Shown: positions 25,638 through 35,530 of the stretch, piece after piece
Layout: every line of letters begins with the position of its first letter
How positions within the stretch are numbered: position 1 is the first letter of the stretch
NCBI RefSeq assembly: GCF_016698645.1
Contig: NZ_CP068047.1
Span: 2,949,001-3,013,000 of the forward strand
DNA length: 64,000 bases
From: Devosia oryziradicis
Lineage (GTDB): Bacteria > Pseudomonadota > Alphaproteobacteria > Rhizobiales > Devosiaceae
Direction of reading: 5' to 3'
The notes under the pieces: generated by a model
The model's database searches: none
Told to the model about the DNA's origin: nothing
What the model saw: only the letters and a program-made list of their open reading frames with translations
Program-made: the position numbers and the translations under genes

Positions 25638-25647
25638 TTTACTAATA
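25638..25647. promoter_or_regulatory. ACTAAT motif upstream of the system B binding-protein gene
   Basis: TTTACTAATA lies in the 168-base gap between the system A permease and the system B binding protein, 134-143 bases before the latter's start. The gap is AT-rich compared with its surroundings and probably holds a separate promoter. Confidence 0.3.
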
Positions 25648-25780
25648 TTCATTATCTGCCTATCATTAATATGACGAAGGCCTGCAGTTTCCTGGAGGAG
25701 GCGACTGTAGCGAGAGGCCGGGTCAAGACCGCTCAATCGTGAGAAAGTCCGGGCCGATGCTCGGCGAGGGAGGATAGACT

Positions 25781-26731
25781 ATGAAGCATACCGTGACGTT
25801 TGCTGGCCTGTTGGCAGCCAGCCTGATGCTGGGCGTTTCCGCCCAGGCACAGGACAAGCAGCAGCTCGCCTTCGTGGTGAATGCCGCGTCCGATTTCTGG
25901 AAGCTGGCCGAAGCCGGCGTGAACAAGGCTCAGGAAGAGCTGCCCAATTATGAAGTGCAGTTCCGCTATCCTGCCCAGGGCACGGCAGCGCTGCAGAACT
26001 CGCTGATGGACGACCTGGTTGCCGCCGGCACCGACGCCATCATGATCTCGTCGGCAGATCCGGCGAACTCGATCGACGCCTTCAACCGCATTGCCGCCCA
26101 GGTGCCGCTGTTCACCACCGACAGCGATGCGCCGCAGAGCGATCGCATTGCCTACCTGGGCTCGTCCAACACGCTGGCCGGCGTGCAGGCGGGCGAAGAA
26201 ATGGTCAAGGCGATGCCTGATGGCGGCAAGTGCATGGGCTTCGTGGGCTTCCTGGGCGCCGATAACGCCAAGGAACGCATTGCCGGCTTCAAGCAGGCAA
26301 TCGAAGGTCACAACATCGAGCTCGTGGACGTTCGCGGCGACGACGTGGACTTCGCCCGTGCCCGCACCAATGTCGACGACGTTCTGGTCGCCAACCCGGA
26401 AATCAACTGCATGGTCGGGTTCTATTCCTACAACCCGCCCAAGATCTACGAAGCCCTGCAGGCAGCCGGCAAGCTGGGCCAGATCACCGTGGTCGCCTTC
26501 GACGAAGACCCGGTCACCCTGGGCGCCGTGCGTGAAGGCAGCTTCGCGGCGACCATCGTGCAGCAGCCCTATGAATGGGGTTATCAGGGCATGAAGCTGA
26601 TGGCAGCCTATCTCGAGGGCGACAAGTCGCAGATCCCCGAGGATGGCCTGATCATCGTGCCGACCAAGGTCATCAATGCCGAGAATGTCGATGAGTTCGA
26701 GGCGGACCTGAAGGCCAAGATCGGCGGCTAA
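25781..26731 (+). CDS. Ribose-type ABC importer, periplasmic sugar-binding protein (system B)
   Basis: Binding protein of 316 aa. The signal peptide is residues 1-23 (VSAQAQ before DKQQL). The mature part shows the two-lobed family pattern: AFVVNAASDFWKLAEAG, ISSADPANSIDAF, TDSDAPQSDRIAYLGSSN, and VVAFDEDPVTLGAVREGSF. The GGGAGGA ribosome site is strong. A stem-loop with a short T-run follows the gene and may keep its expression above that of the transport subunits. Confidence 0.9.
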   Translation: MKHTVTFAGLLAASLMLGVSAQAQDKQQLAFVVNAASDFWKLAEAGVNKAQEELPNYEVQFRYPAQGTAALQNSLMDDLVAAGTDAIMISSADPANSIDAFNRIAAQVPLFTTDSDAPQSDRIAYLGSSNTLAGVQAGEEMVKAMPDGGKCMGFVGFLGADNAKERIAGFKQAIEGHNIELVDVRGDDVDFARARTNVDDVLVANPEINCMVGFYSYNPPKIYEALQAAGKLGQITVVAFDEDPVTLGAVREGSFAATIVQQPYEWGYQGMKLMAAYLEGDKSQIPEDGLIIVPTKVINAENVDEFEADLKAKIGG

Positions 26732-26749
26732 TTCCCTTGCACCGATCGT

Positions 26750-26786
26750 CCGGCGGCGCGGCTTGTTGCTACGCCGCCGGTTTCTT
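26750..26786 (+). terminator. Stem-loop with T-run after the binding-protein gene
   Basis: CCGGCGGCG (26750-26758) pairs perfectly with CGCCGCCGG (26772-26780) over a 13-base loop and is followed by TTTCTT. Such hairpins between the binding-protein and ATPase genes of sugar importers usually attenuate transcription or protect the upstream mRNA. Confidence 0.55.
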
Positions 26787-26803
26787 GTAGTCTCGGACCT
26801 GCC

Positions 26804-28374
<1,571 letters not shown>

Positions 28375-28378
<4 letters not shown>

Positions 28379-29355
28379 GCAAGAAAGACATCGGCCTATT
28401 GGTGCTGATCCTGGTGGTGGCGGCGGGGGTTTACCTGCGCAATCCGCTGTTCCTGTCGCCCAACAACATCTCCAATACGGCCAACCTGATCGGCCTGTTC
28501 GGCCTGTTTTCCATCGCCCAGGGCTTCGTCATCATCACCGGCGGCATCGACCTGTCGTCGGGCTCGATGATTGCGCTGCTTGGCGTGCTGTTTGTCGACC
28601 TGGTTGGCAACAAGGGCGTGCCGTGGCCCATCGCACTGCTGATCGTGCTCATCCTGGGCATCCTGCTGGGGCTGGCGCATGCGCTGCTGATCACCCGGCT
28701 CAAGATGCCGCCCTTCGTGGTGACACTGTGTGGCCTGCTGATCTATCGCGGCGTGGCGCGCGGCTATACCGGGGATGCAACGGCAGGTTTCCCGTTCGGC
28801 AGCACCTATCCGGGCCTCGATTTCTTCACCGCCCGCGTCTACGGCATCCCCACTTCGCTGCTGCTGCTGGTCGTCGTCGGCATCATCGCCTGGATCGTCC
28901 TCCATCGCTCGGTATTCGGCCGCTACCTCTTCGCGGTGGGCAAGAACGAGGAAGCTGCCAGGTTTTCCGGCATTCGCACGAACCTGGTGATCGGCGCCGC
29001 CTATGTGATCTGCGCGGCGCTCACCGCCCTCTCTGCCGTGTTCTTCGCCATGTATACGCGGTCGGTCTCGCCGTCTTCTCAGGCCAATTTCTATGAGCTC
29101 TATGCCATCGCGGCTGCAGTGCTTGGCGGGTTCTCGCTCCGTGGTGGCGAGGGGTCGATCATCGGCGTGATACTTGGCGCGATCCTGCTGCAAATCCTGC
29201 AGAACCTGGTCAACCTGCTCGGCATTCCCTCGTCGCTGAACTTTGCGGTGATGGGCACGGTTATCCTGATCGGCGTGCTTGTCGACCAGCAGTTGGGCGT
29301 CTATCGGGCGCATCGACGCCTGGTCGAGGCGGCACGAGAGACAGCCGCCGAGTAA
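28375..29355 (+). CDS. Ribose-type ABC importer permease (system B)
   Basis: Inner-membrane permease of 326 aa, RbsC class, starting at a GTG that overlaps the ATPase stop. FVIITGGIDLSSGSMIAL near 57-74 is the family hallmark and GRYLFAVGKNEEAARFSGI the coupling loop. It completes a binding protein-ATPase-permease set with the two genes upstream. Converges on the GH95 gene with a gap of only 26 bases and no clear terminator. Confidence 0.92.
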
Positions 29356-29381
29356 GGCCCCGGCGGCAGGCATATCAGCCT

Positions 29382-31622
29382 TCAGACGACCACGGGAAAT
29401 GGCAGGTCAACCGGCTTGCCGCCCGGGAGCTCAACCTGCTGCTGCCCGCCCGCCCAAGTGACGGTCACGGTCTGGGGTCCCGAGGAGACGAGGCGGGCTG
29501 CGGTCACCCTGCCATCGGCCCAGCTCAGATCGACCTCGATGCCGCCCATGGCGCGTACACCGCGCAGCCGTCCCTTGGGCCACGCCGAGGGCAAGGCCGG
29601 CAGCAGTTGGATACTTCCGGGCCGGGATTGAACGAGCATCTCCAGGATGCCGGCCGCACCGCCAAAGTTGCCGTCGATCTGGAAGGGTGGATGGGCGTCG
29701 AAAAGGTTGGAATAGCTGCGCTCGGGATGCAGGAGGCGCGCCAGCACGGAATAGGCGTGGTCGCCGTCGAGCAGCCGGGCCCACAGATTGATGCGCCAGC
29801 CGATGCCCCACCCGGTGGCGTCGTCGCCGCGGATCTCGAGCGAACGACGAACGGCGGCAAACAGATCGGGCGTAGCGGCGGGGTTGATCTGCTGGCTTGG
29901 ATAGAGGCCATAGAGGTGGGAGACGTGGCGGTGATGGATTTCGGGCACGTCCATGTCCCAATCCTCCAGCCATTCCTGAAGCTGGCCGGCGCCGCCGATG
30001 CGGTCGGCGGGCAGGCGCGAACGGGCGGCGGCACATTCGGCGCGCAGGTCGGGATCGAGGCCGAGCTGTTCGGCGGCAGCGATGGTGGCGTCAAACAGGT
30101 CCCGCAGGATCTGGCTGTCCATGGCTGGGCCGGCGCAGATGGTAGCACCAAGGGGGTGGACGTTTTCCGGCGACAGCGAGGGGTTGGTGACCAGCAGGTC
30201 AGTCCCCGGAAGCGGGACAAGCGTATCGAGGAAGAACTCGGCGGCCCCCTTGAAGGCAGGGTAGAGGCGGCGCACCAGTGCTTCGGGGTAACCCTGATAG
30301 GCGGCGTGGCTCCACAGGTGAGCGCAGAGCCAGGCGCCCCCGGTTGGCCACAGGCCCCATTGCGCGCCATCGACGGGACCGGTTGCGCGCCACAGGTCGG
30401 TATTGTGATGGAGGACCCAGCCGCGGGCCCCATAGTGGCTCGACGCCATGGCGCGACCAGTGACCGTCAGGTCATCCAGGAGATCGAGCAAGGGCTCCAT
30501 GCACTCGGCCAGGTTGCCCGGATCGGGCAACCAGTAATTCATCTGGAGGTTGATGTTGGTGGTGTATTTGCTGCCCCAGGGCGGGCTGGTCTCGCGATTC
30601 CAGATGCCTTGCAGCGTTGCCGGCTGGGTGCCGGGGCGACTGCTTGTGATCATCAGATACCGGCCATACTGCACATACAGCGCCGCCAGGGCCGGATCGT
30701 CCCCCTCCGCAAAATCCCTGATGCGGAAATAGGTCGACAGGTCTGCCGCCGGGGTCCGGCCAAGATCGATATCGAGCCGCCGGAACAGTCGGCGGTGCTC
30801 GGCCAGGTGGGCCTCAAGCAGAGCATCGAAGCCTTGATCGACGGCTGCCGCCATGCGGTCGGCAATGCGAGCTTGTGGGTCGCCCGAAACGTCGTCGAAG
30901 CGAACAAAGCTGGTGGCAATATCCACCAGGATGGTCACAGCATCGGCCTTCGCGACGATCAGACGCGTTGGCTCGCGCGACAGGGTCCCGCCTTCCGGCA
31001 GCACGCGAGCCTCCATGGCAAAGGTCAGGGCGCCGGCAATGCCATGCTCGCCACCGTTGTGCCCGGCGAAGCGCACGGCATCGCCGGAGACACTAACCTG
31101 CCCGTGCTGCGGACTGGTGAGCCCCACGCCGACATCGACCGCGCCCGCTCGGTCGGCACTGATGCGAACGACCAGCACACCGTGCGGCGCCGAGATAAAC
31201 GCCTCGCGCGTGTAGGTCACGCCCTTCACACGGTAGGTCGTCGTGGTCACGGCGCGATCGAGGTCGAGCGAGCGCCGGTAGTTGCTGAACAGCTCGGGAT
31301 GAACGACATCGAGATAGAGGTTGCCGGCCGGCTGATAGGACATTTCGAGGTAAGGCCGCGCCATCGAGTGGGCGTTGGCCAACGCTTCGGCCTCGGCATA
31401 GCGCCCGGCAAAAACGAGCTGGCGAACCGCATCCAGATTGGATTTGGCCTCGGGGTTTATCGGCTGGTAGGGGCCGCCCGACCAAAGCGTCGACTCGTTG
31501 AGCTGAAATTCGTCCCGCGCGACCCCGCCAAACACCATGGCGCCAAGCCGCCCATTGCCCAGAGGAAGGGCATCGGTCCACTTGGAGGCGGACGAATTGT
31601 ACCAGAGTTCGAGGTCAGTCAC
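29382..31622 (-). CDS. Glycoside hydrolase family 95 protein, putative alpha-L-fucosidase
   Basis: Retains the GH95 layout over 746 aa: an N-terminal beta domain (LWYNSSASKWTDALPLGNGRLGAMVFG, LNESTLWSGG), an (alpha/alpha)6 barrel and a C-terminal beta domain. TNINLQMNYW at 355-364 holds the Asn pair (N356, N358) and FQIDGNFGG near 647-655 holds D650, corresponding as far as I can judge to the catalytic Asn/Asp of the inverting 1,2-alpha-L-fucosidase. No signal peptide is visible, so it should act on imported fucosides in the cytosol. The start is the GTG at 31622, eight bases after TTGGAG. Last gene of an operon with a LacI regulator and a GHL6-type enzyme. Confidence 0.88.
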   Translation of the reverse strand: MTDLELWYNSSASKWTDALPLGNGRLGAMVFGGVARDEFQLNESTLWSGGPYQPINPEAKSNLDAVRQLVFAGRYAEAEALANAHSMARPYLEMSYQPAGNLYLDVVHPELFSNYRRSLDLDRAVTTTTYRVKGVTYTREAFISAPHGVLVVRISADRAGAVDVGVGLTSPQHGQVSVSGDAVRFAGHNGGEHGIAGALTFAMEARVLPEGGTLSREPTRLIVAKADAVTILVDIATSFVRFDDVSGDPQARIADRMAAAVDQGFDALLEAHLAEHRRLFRRLDIDLGRTPAADLSTYFRIRDFAEGDDPALAALYVQYGRYLMITSSRPGTQPATLQGIWNRETSPPWGSKYTTNINLQMNYWLPDPGNLAECMEPLLDLLDDLTVTGRAMASSHYGARGWVLHHNTDLWRATGPVDGAQWGLWPTGGAWLCAHLWSHAAYQGYPEALVRRLYPAFKGAAEFFLDTLVPLPGTDLLVTNPSLSPENVHPLGATICAGPAMDSQILRDLFDATIAAAEQLGLDPDLRAECAAARSRLPADRIGGAGQLQEWLEDWDMDVPEIHHRHVSHLYGLYPSQQINPAATPDLFAAVRRSLEIRGDDATGWGIGWRINLWARLLDGDHAYSVLARLLHPERSYSNLFDAHPPFQIDGNFGGAAGILEMLVQSRPGSIQLLPALPSAWPKGRLRGVRAMGGIEVDLSWADGRVTAARLVSSGPQTVTVTWAGGQQQVELPGGKPVDLPFPVVV

Positions 31623-31641
31623 GGAAGATACTCCAAAGTCG

Positions 31642-32676
31642 TCAGCGGGCGGGCCTGGCGGAGCCCCGCAGGATGATGTCGCAATCGATCGCAATCGTGC
31701 TGCGTCCCAGCGTTTCGGGATTGGCGAGGCGATCGGACAAGAGATCGGTCATCGCTTCGGCCAGCCTTTCCAGCGGCTGGCCAACGGCGGTAATGCCCGG
31801 GCTATGCATGCGGAAGGCCGGTACGTCGTCGAAACTGACCAAAGACAGATCGTCGGGTATGCGGATGCCGTGTTCGCGCGCCCAGGTGAGCGCGCCAAGC
31901 GTCATGTTGTAGTTGGCACAGAAAACGGCGGTCGGCGGCGAGGACATGGCCATGAGGTCGCGAAGGCAGGCATAGCCGCCGGTTTCCCGCCAATCGCCGC
32001 TGACCACCAGTTCCGGCGCCGCGGCCATGCCGTGGCCAGCATAGGCATCGTGAAAACCCGCCAGCCGGTCACGCGCCGCGGAGTCCCGCAGGTTGCCGTG
32101 GATGGTGGCTATCCGTGTGTGGCCCAGATCGAGCAGGTGATCGACCAGTCGCGCGCTGGCCCTGCGGTTCTCGACAAAGACCCGGTCGACCGGAAGGCCC
32201 GGGATGTCGTTGTCGTAGAGCACGACGATCAGGCCATCGTCGACATATTTGAGGATCTGCGACCGCAGCCGCTCCTCGCCATCGATGATAAGGGCATCGA
32301 CACGGTGCGAGGCAAAGAATTCAAGGCCCTCGGCAATCGATTGCGGCTGCTGGTCATGGCAGAAAGACAGGACCGCCCGACCCGTCAGCCGCATCTTGCG
32401 ACTGAGTTTTTCGAGCAATGCGGCATGGAACTCGCCCAGCGACGGCACCATCAGCCCAACAATGTGGGTCGTGTCCGTTTTCATGGAAACGGCGACGGCG
32501 TTGCGGCGATAGCCCAAATCGGCGATGGCGCGCTCGATCTGGTCGCGATTGCTCGTGCGCACCGGCAAGCCATTGAGATGCCGTGATACCGTACCGATCG
32601 CGACGCCTGCCGCTTCGGCGACATCGACGATGGTTGCTTGCCGCTTGCGAAGTCCGGGAGGTTTAACAGGCTCCAT
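31642..32676 (-). CDS. LacI-family transcriptional regulator of the fucosidase operon
   Basis: Repressor of 344 aa. The DNA-binding part is RQATIVDVAEAAGVAIGTVSRHLNG at about 11-35, followed by the hinge YRRNAVAVSMKTDTTHIVGLMVP. The sugar-binding core ends with DLSLVSFDDVPAFRMHSPGITAV. The gene starts directly after the stop of the upstream hydrolase, so it is translationally coupled. Sandwiched between two putative fucosidases, it probably senses fucose or a fucoside and binds the palindrome at 34812-34832. Confidence 0.9.
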   Translation of the reverse strand: MEPVKPPGLRKRQATIVDVAEAAGVAIGTVSRHLNGLPVRTSNRDQIERAIADLGYRRNAVAVSMKTDTTHIVGLMVPSLGEFHAALLEKLSRKMRLTGRAVLSFCHDQQPQSIAEGLEFFASHRVDALIIDGEERLRSQILKYVDDGLIVVLYDNDIPGLPVDRVFVENRRASARLVDHLLDLGHTRIATIHGNLRDSAARDRLAGFHDAYAGHGMAAAPELVVSGDWRETGGYACLRDLMAMSSPPTAVFCANYNMTLGALTWAREHGIRIPDDLSLVSFDDVPAFRMHSPGITAVGQPLERLAEAMTDLLSDRLANPETLGRSTIAIDCDIILRGSARPAR

Positions 32677-34698
32677 TCAGACGCTGTCTTCGAAGACGAG
32701 GGCGGTATGGATGTGAAGGCTCGGCAAGGTGACGCGATAGGCGCCCTGCCCTGCCTCGCTCCAGGCGATATCCTGGCCACTCAGCGCGTCATAGACGCGG
32801 CTGGGAGGATTGGGCAGGCGAACCGTGGCGGAGACCGGGCCAAGGGCGGGGATGTCCTCAATCATTTCCATGACCCGTGTCGTGTCGCCCGCTGGCACCG
32901 CTTTGCCGCGCACCTGTGGCGGACCATAGAGCAGATGCAGCACATGGCGGCCCTGCGGCTCCTGCCGAACCAGGGTGGCGCGGCCGGCCGAGGGAAGATC
33001 GGTGGTCAGGGCCGGGTTGGGGACCAGCGCATCCAGCAGGCCGCGCACGATGTATTTGTACAGAGGCTGGCCCATGGCGTGGTAGATCGAAAAGATCGGG
33101 TAAGCGACATAGGCGACGCCATCGTGTAGGGTCACCCCCGCCCCCAGTGGTGCGGCGTCGGGGTCGTCCGGCGTATGGGCATGGGACGAAAAATGCTGGT
33201 AGGTCCGGTTGAAATAGGGCCGGACGACCTCGGCAAGAACCTGCGCCCCCTGGGCCTCGATGACCTGCGCGGTGCCGTAGACCACGAAAGGTGAGTTCGT
33301 CATGCCGGCATCGAGCTGCTTGCTGGCGCGCAGGTATGACGGAGTGAAGTCCGCTGGCCCGCGACTGACGATGCCGGCTGAAACGGCGAAGCGGCCGTCG
33401 TCACCGAGGGCCGACTTGCCTGACACCAGCAGTTTGCCGCCGGCGGCAAGGTACGCATTGAGGCGCTGTGCGAGCTCTGTGTCGACGGGCACCTCATCGG
33501 GCAGGATGATCAGGCGATAGTTGGCGAAATCGGCGCTCGGATCGATGACGTCGAACGGGCGCTTGAGTTCGAGCAACATCTGGGCCGCGCCATCATCGGC
33601 GCGGTTGTTGTGGTCGCCGGCGCTGTGGAAATATTCGGCCGTGAGGATGGCGACTTCCGAAACCTGGCGGGCGCCTTCGAGATAGGGCTCAAGCTTCTCG
33701 ATGCGGGCATAGGCCGGGGCGATCGAGGCATAGGTGTCCGGGTTGATGGCGCCGCTGGGGTGCAACTGATCCCCGACCAGGCATTTGGCACCCAGGGCTA
33801 CCATCTGCGAAACTTCGTATTCCAGCGCGTGCGGGTGCTTGAAGCCGCCGAACTCGCCCCATGACGTGTGGAACTTGCCCGTCTGGCCGAGGAAATCAAA
33901 TCCCAGCGTCGCGGCGTAGCGGGCGCTGGAGGGGAAGTGATCGTAACCCCAGCCGCCCGTGGGGAGGCTTTCCAGTTCGAGATGCGAATAAGGGGCAAAG
34001 CGTTTGGGCCCCTGCTTATGGATGTGGCCGCAATTGTAGAAGATGCGCAGGCCAGGAAATTCGGGGCGCAGCGCGGCGCTCATCTCGCTGCGGAAAACCT
34101 CGTTGACCCACTCATCCTTCTTGAGCCGATCTTCCGGTTTTTCGGGGTCGAGGCCCTGTGCCGCCATGGTATCCAGGCATGCCTGGCACACGCAGTCGGG
34201 GGCCAGGACGATGTCGAAGAACAGGCCGGGCGTGGCGTAGCCCGAGGCAATCTCGCGCGCCTGCGCCAGCAACTCGTCGCGATACTCCTTGTGGTTGAGG
34301 CATAGCGTGTGCCAGCCGGCTTGGAGCTGACCTGGATCGAAGCGGTTCCGGGTGGCAGAACGGACGCGCCATTCTGGATGCAGGCGAGCGTTGCGCTCAT
34401 CCCATTGCACCGAAATGTAGATCGGACACTCAATATCGGCTGCCGTCAGCGCTTCGACCATGTCGCCCATCAGGTTGCGCGTCAGGTGCGGATGAGGCGC
34501 GCCAACCTGGGTGGGGTAGTAGGACCAGCCATGGTGGCACTTGGCAAAGATGGTCACTGAATCCACATGGGCCGCCTTGAGCGTCCCGACGAACTCCTGG
34601 GGATCGAAGGCCGACCCGATGTTCGGGATATGCTCGGAGGTGTGAAAGTCCAGGTGGATCTGGCGGTATCGCAGCGGCTTGTTGGTACGGGCAGGCAT
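32677..34698 (-). CDS. GHL6-type putative glycoside hydrolase, GH151-like alpha-L-fucosidase candidate
   Basis: Cytosolic enzyme of 673 aa. The N-terminal barrel opens RYRQIHLDFHTSEHIPNIG and FAKCHHGWSYYPTQVG, a pattern I associate with the hypothetical glycosyl hydrolase 6 (GHL6) domain. The middle part from about 340 (EVAILTAEYFHSAGDHNN, LIILPDEVPVD, AAGGKLLVSGKSAL) looks like the beta-galactosidase trimerisation domain. GH151 fucosidases have this two-domain order, and the GH95 gene in the same operon fits. The catalytic residues are not established here. I set the start at the ATG at 34698, five bases after GGAG; the frame is open 111 bases further upstream. Confidence 0.68.
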   Translation of the reverse strand: MPARTNKPLRYRQIHLDFHTSEHIPNIGSAFDPQEFVGTLKAAHVDSVTIFAKCHHGWSYYPTQVGAPHPHLTRNLMGDMVEALTAADIECPIYISVQWDERNARLHPEWRVRSATRNRFDPGQLQAGWHTLCLNHKEYRDELLAQAREIASGYATPGLFFDIVLAPDCVCQACLDTMAAQGLDPEKPEDRLKKDEWVNEVFRSEMSAALRPEFPGLRIFYNCGHIHKQGPKRFAPYSHLELESLPTGGWGYDHFPSSARYAATLGFDFLGQTGKFHTSWGEFGGFKHPHALEYEVSQMVALGAKCLVGDQLHPSGAINPDTYASIAPAYARIEKLEPYLEGARQVSEVAILTAEYFHSAGDHNNRADDGAAQMLLELKRPFDVIDPSADFANYRLIILPDEVPVDTELAQRLNAYLAAGGKLLVSGKSALGDDGRFAVSAGIVSRGPADFTPSYLRASKQLDAGMTNSPFVVYGTAQVIEAQGAQVLAEVVRPYFNRTYQHFSSHAHTPDDPDAAPLGAGVTLHDGVAYVAYPIFSIYHAMGQPLYKYIVRGLLDALVPNPALTTDLPSAGRATLVRQEPQGRHVLHLLYGPPQVRGKAVPAGDTTRVMEMIEDIPALGPVSATVRLPNPPSRVYDALSGQDIAWSEAGQGAYRVTLPSLHIHTALVFEDSV

Positions 34699-34811
34699 CA
34701 TTGCTCCATGAACCCGGCGCATCTGCAACCGGCACAAACTGGTGTCAAAGATGGGGAAACCAGCATCAGGCCGCCCCCCTGCGGCAATCGACGCTGCGGT
34801 TTCGATCAATT

Positions 34812-34832
34812 AAGTTGAAACGTTATCAACTT
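34812..34832. promoter_or_regulatory. LacI-type operator candidate before the fucosidase operon
   Basis: The arms AAGTTGA (34812-34818) and TCAACTT (34826-34832) are perfect complements and enclose AACGTTA. Adding one T to the left half would make a full 22-base palindrome centred on CG, the usual LacI-family form. It lies 114 bases upstream of the first gene of the operon. Confidence 0.55.
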
Positions 34833-34929
34833 CCGCGGTTTTGGCAAGAGTTCGATGGATCGCCGTGTGGGCGGCGAGCCTGCCTACTATGGCCCCGTCA
34901 GGCGGCCGCGATGAAAGGCCGCCCGATTG

Positions 34930-34941
34930 TGATCTAGATCA
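34930..34941. promoter_or_regulatory. FNR/FixK-like palindrome upstream of the universal stress gene
   Basis: TGATCTAGATCA is a perfect 12-base palindrome and matches TTGAT-N4-ATCAA except for one outer base on the left half. It lies 54-65 bases before the start codon. Crp/FNR-family regulators of the FixK/FnrL type often control universal stress genes in this order. Confidence 0.45.
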
Positions 34942-34994
34942 AAGAAGGCCCCGTCCGAGTCGCATAGGCTCGATCCAAAGCGAAAGGACACACC

Positions 34995-35444
34995 ATGTAC
35001 ACACGTATCGTTGTCGGCATTGACGGCTCCGAACTGGCCGGCAAGGCCTTGCGACATGCACTGGCGCTGGCGAAGAACAGCGGCGCAAAGCTGTTTCTTG
35101 TGACTGCAACCGAACCCTCCGTGCTGGTCACGGCAGGTGCCGAGTTCATGGCGGTGGATACCGGGGCGATTGTCGCCGATCTCGAGGAGATCAAGGCGAA
35201 GTCGGCTCAGGCGACGCTGGCTGCCGCCGAGACCCTTGCCGGGGCCGAGGGCCTTTCCGTCAGCAAGATCCATGTCCCGGCCAGCATTGCAGCTGACGCC
35301 ATCCTCAAGACCACCAATGACCAGGGCGCCGACCTGATCGTCATGGGCTCGCATGGCCGGCGCGGCCTGGGCCGCTTGCTGCTGGGCAGCCAGGCCGCCG
35401 AAGTGCTGGCGCGTGCCCAAGTACCGGTATTGGTCGTTAAATAG
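34995..35444 (+). CDS. Universal stress protein, UspA family
   Basis: Small cytosolic protein (149 aa) with the alpha/beta Usp fold. The beginning MYTRIVVGIDGSELAGKAL and the late VMGSHGRRGLGRLLLGSQAAEVL stretch contain the G-x2-G-x9-GS type ATP-binding motif, so it is probably an ATP-binding member. It stands alone, divergent from the fucosidase operon, with an FNR-like site upstream, which suggests induction under low oxygen. A GAAAGGA ribosome site precedes the ATG. Confidence 0.9.
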   Translation: MYTRIVVGIDGSELAGKALRHALALAKNSGAKLFLVTATEPSVLVTAGAEFMAVDTGAIVADLEEIKAKSAQATLAAAETLAGAEGLSVSKIHVPASIAADAILKTTNDQGADLIVMGSHGRRGLGRLLLGSQAAEVLARAQVPVLVVK

Positions 35445-35530
35445 GCGCGTTGCCGCCGCTAACATGGTAGCTGTGGCGCGCTTGGCTGATTTCCAGTATT
35501 GGCGCTGCACAACCCTGCCGAGTGTGCACC

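Noticed and set aside
29607..31676. Long plus-strand open frame (689 codons) opposite the GH95 gene
   Set aside because: It is the antisense of a clear GH95 gene in GC-rich DNA, has low-complexity composition and matches no family.
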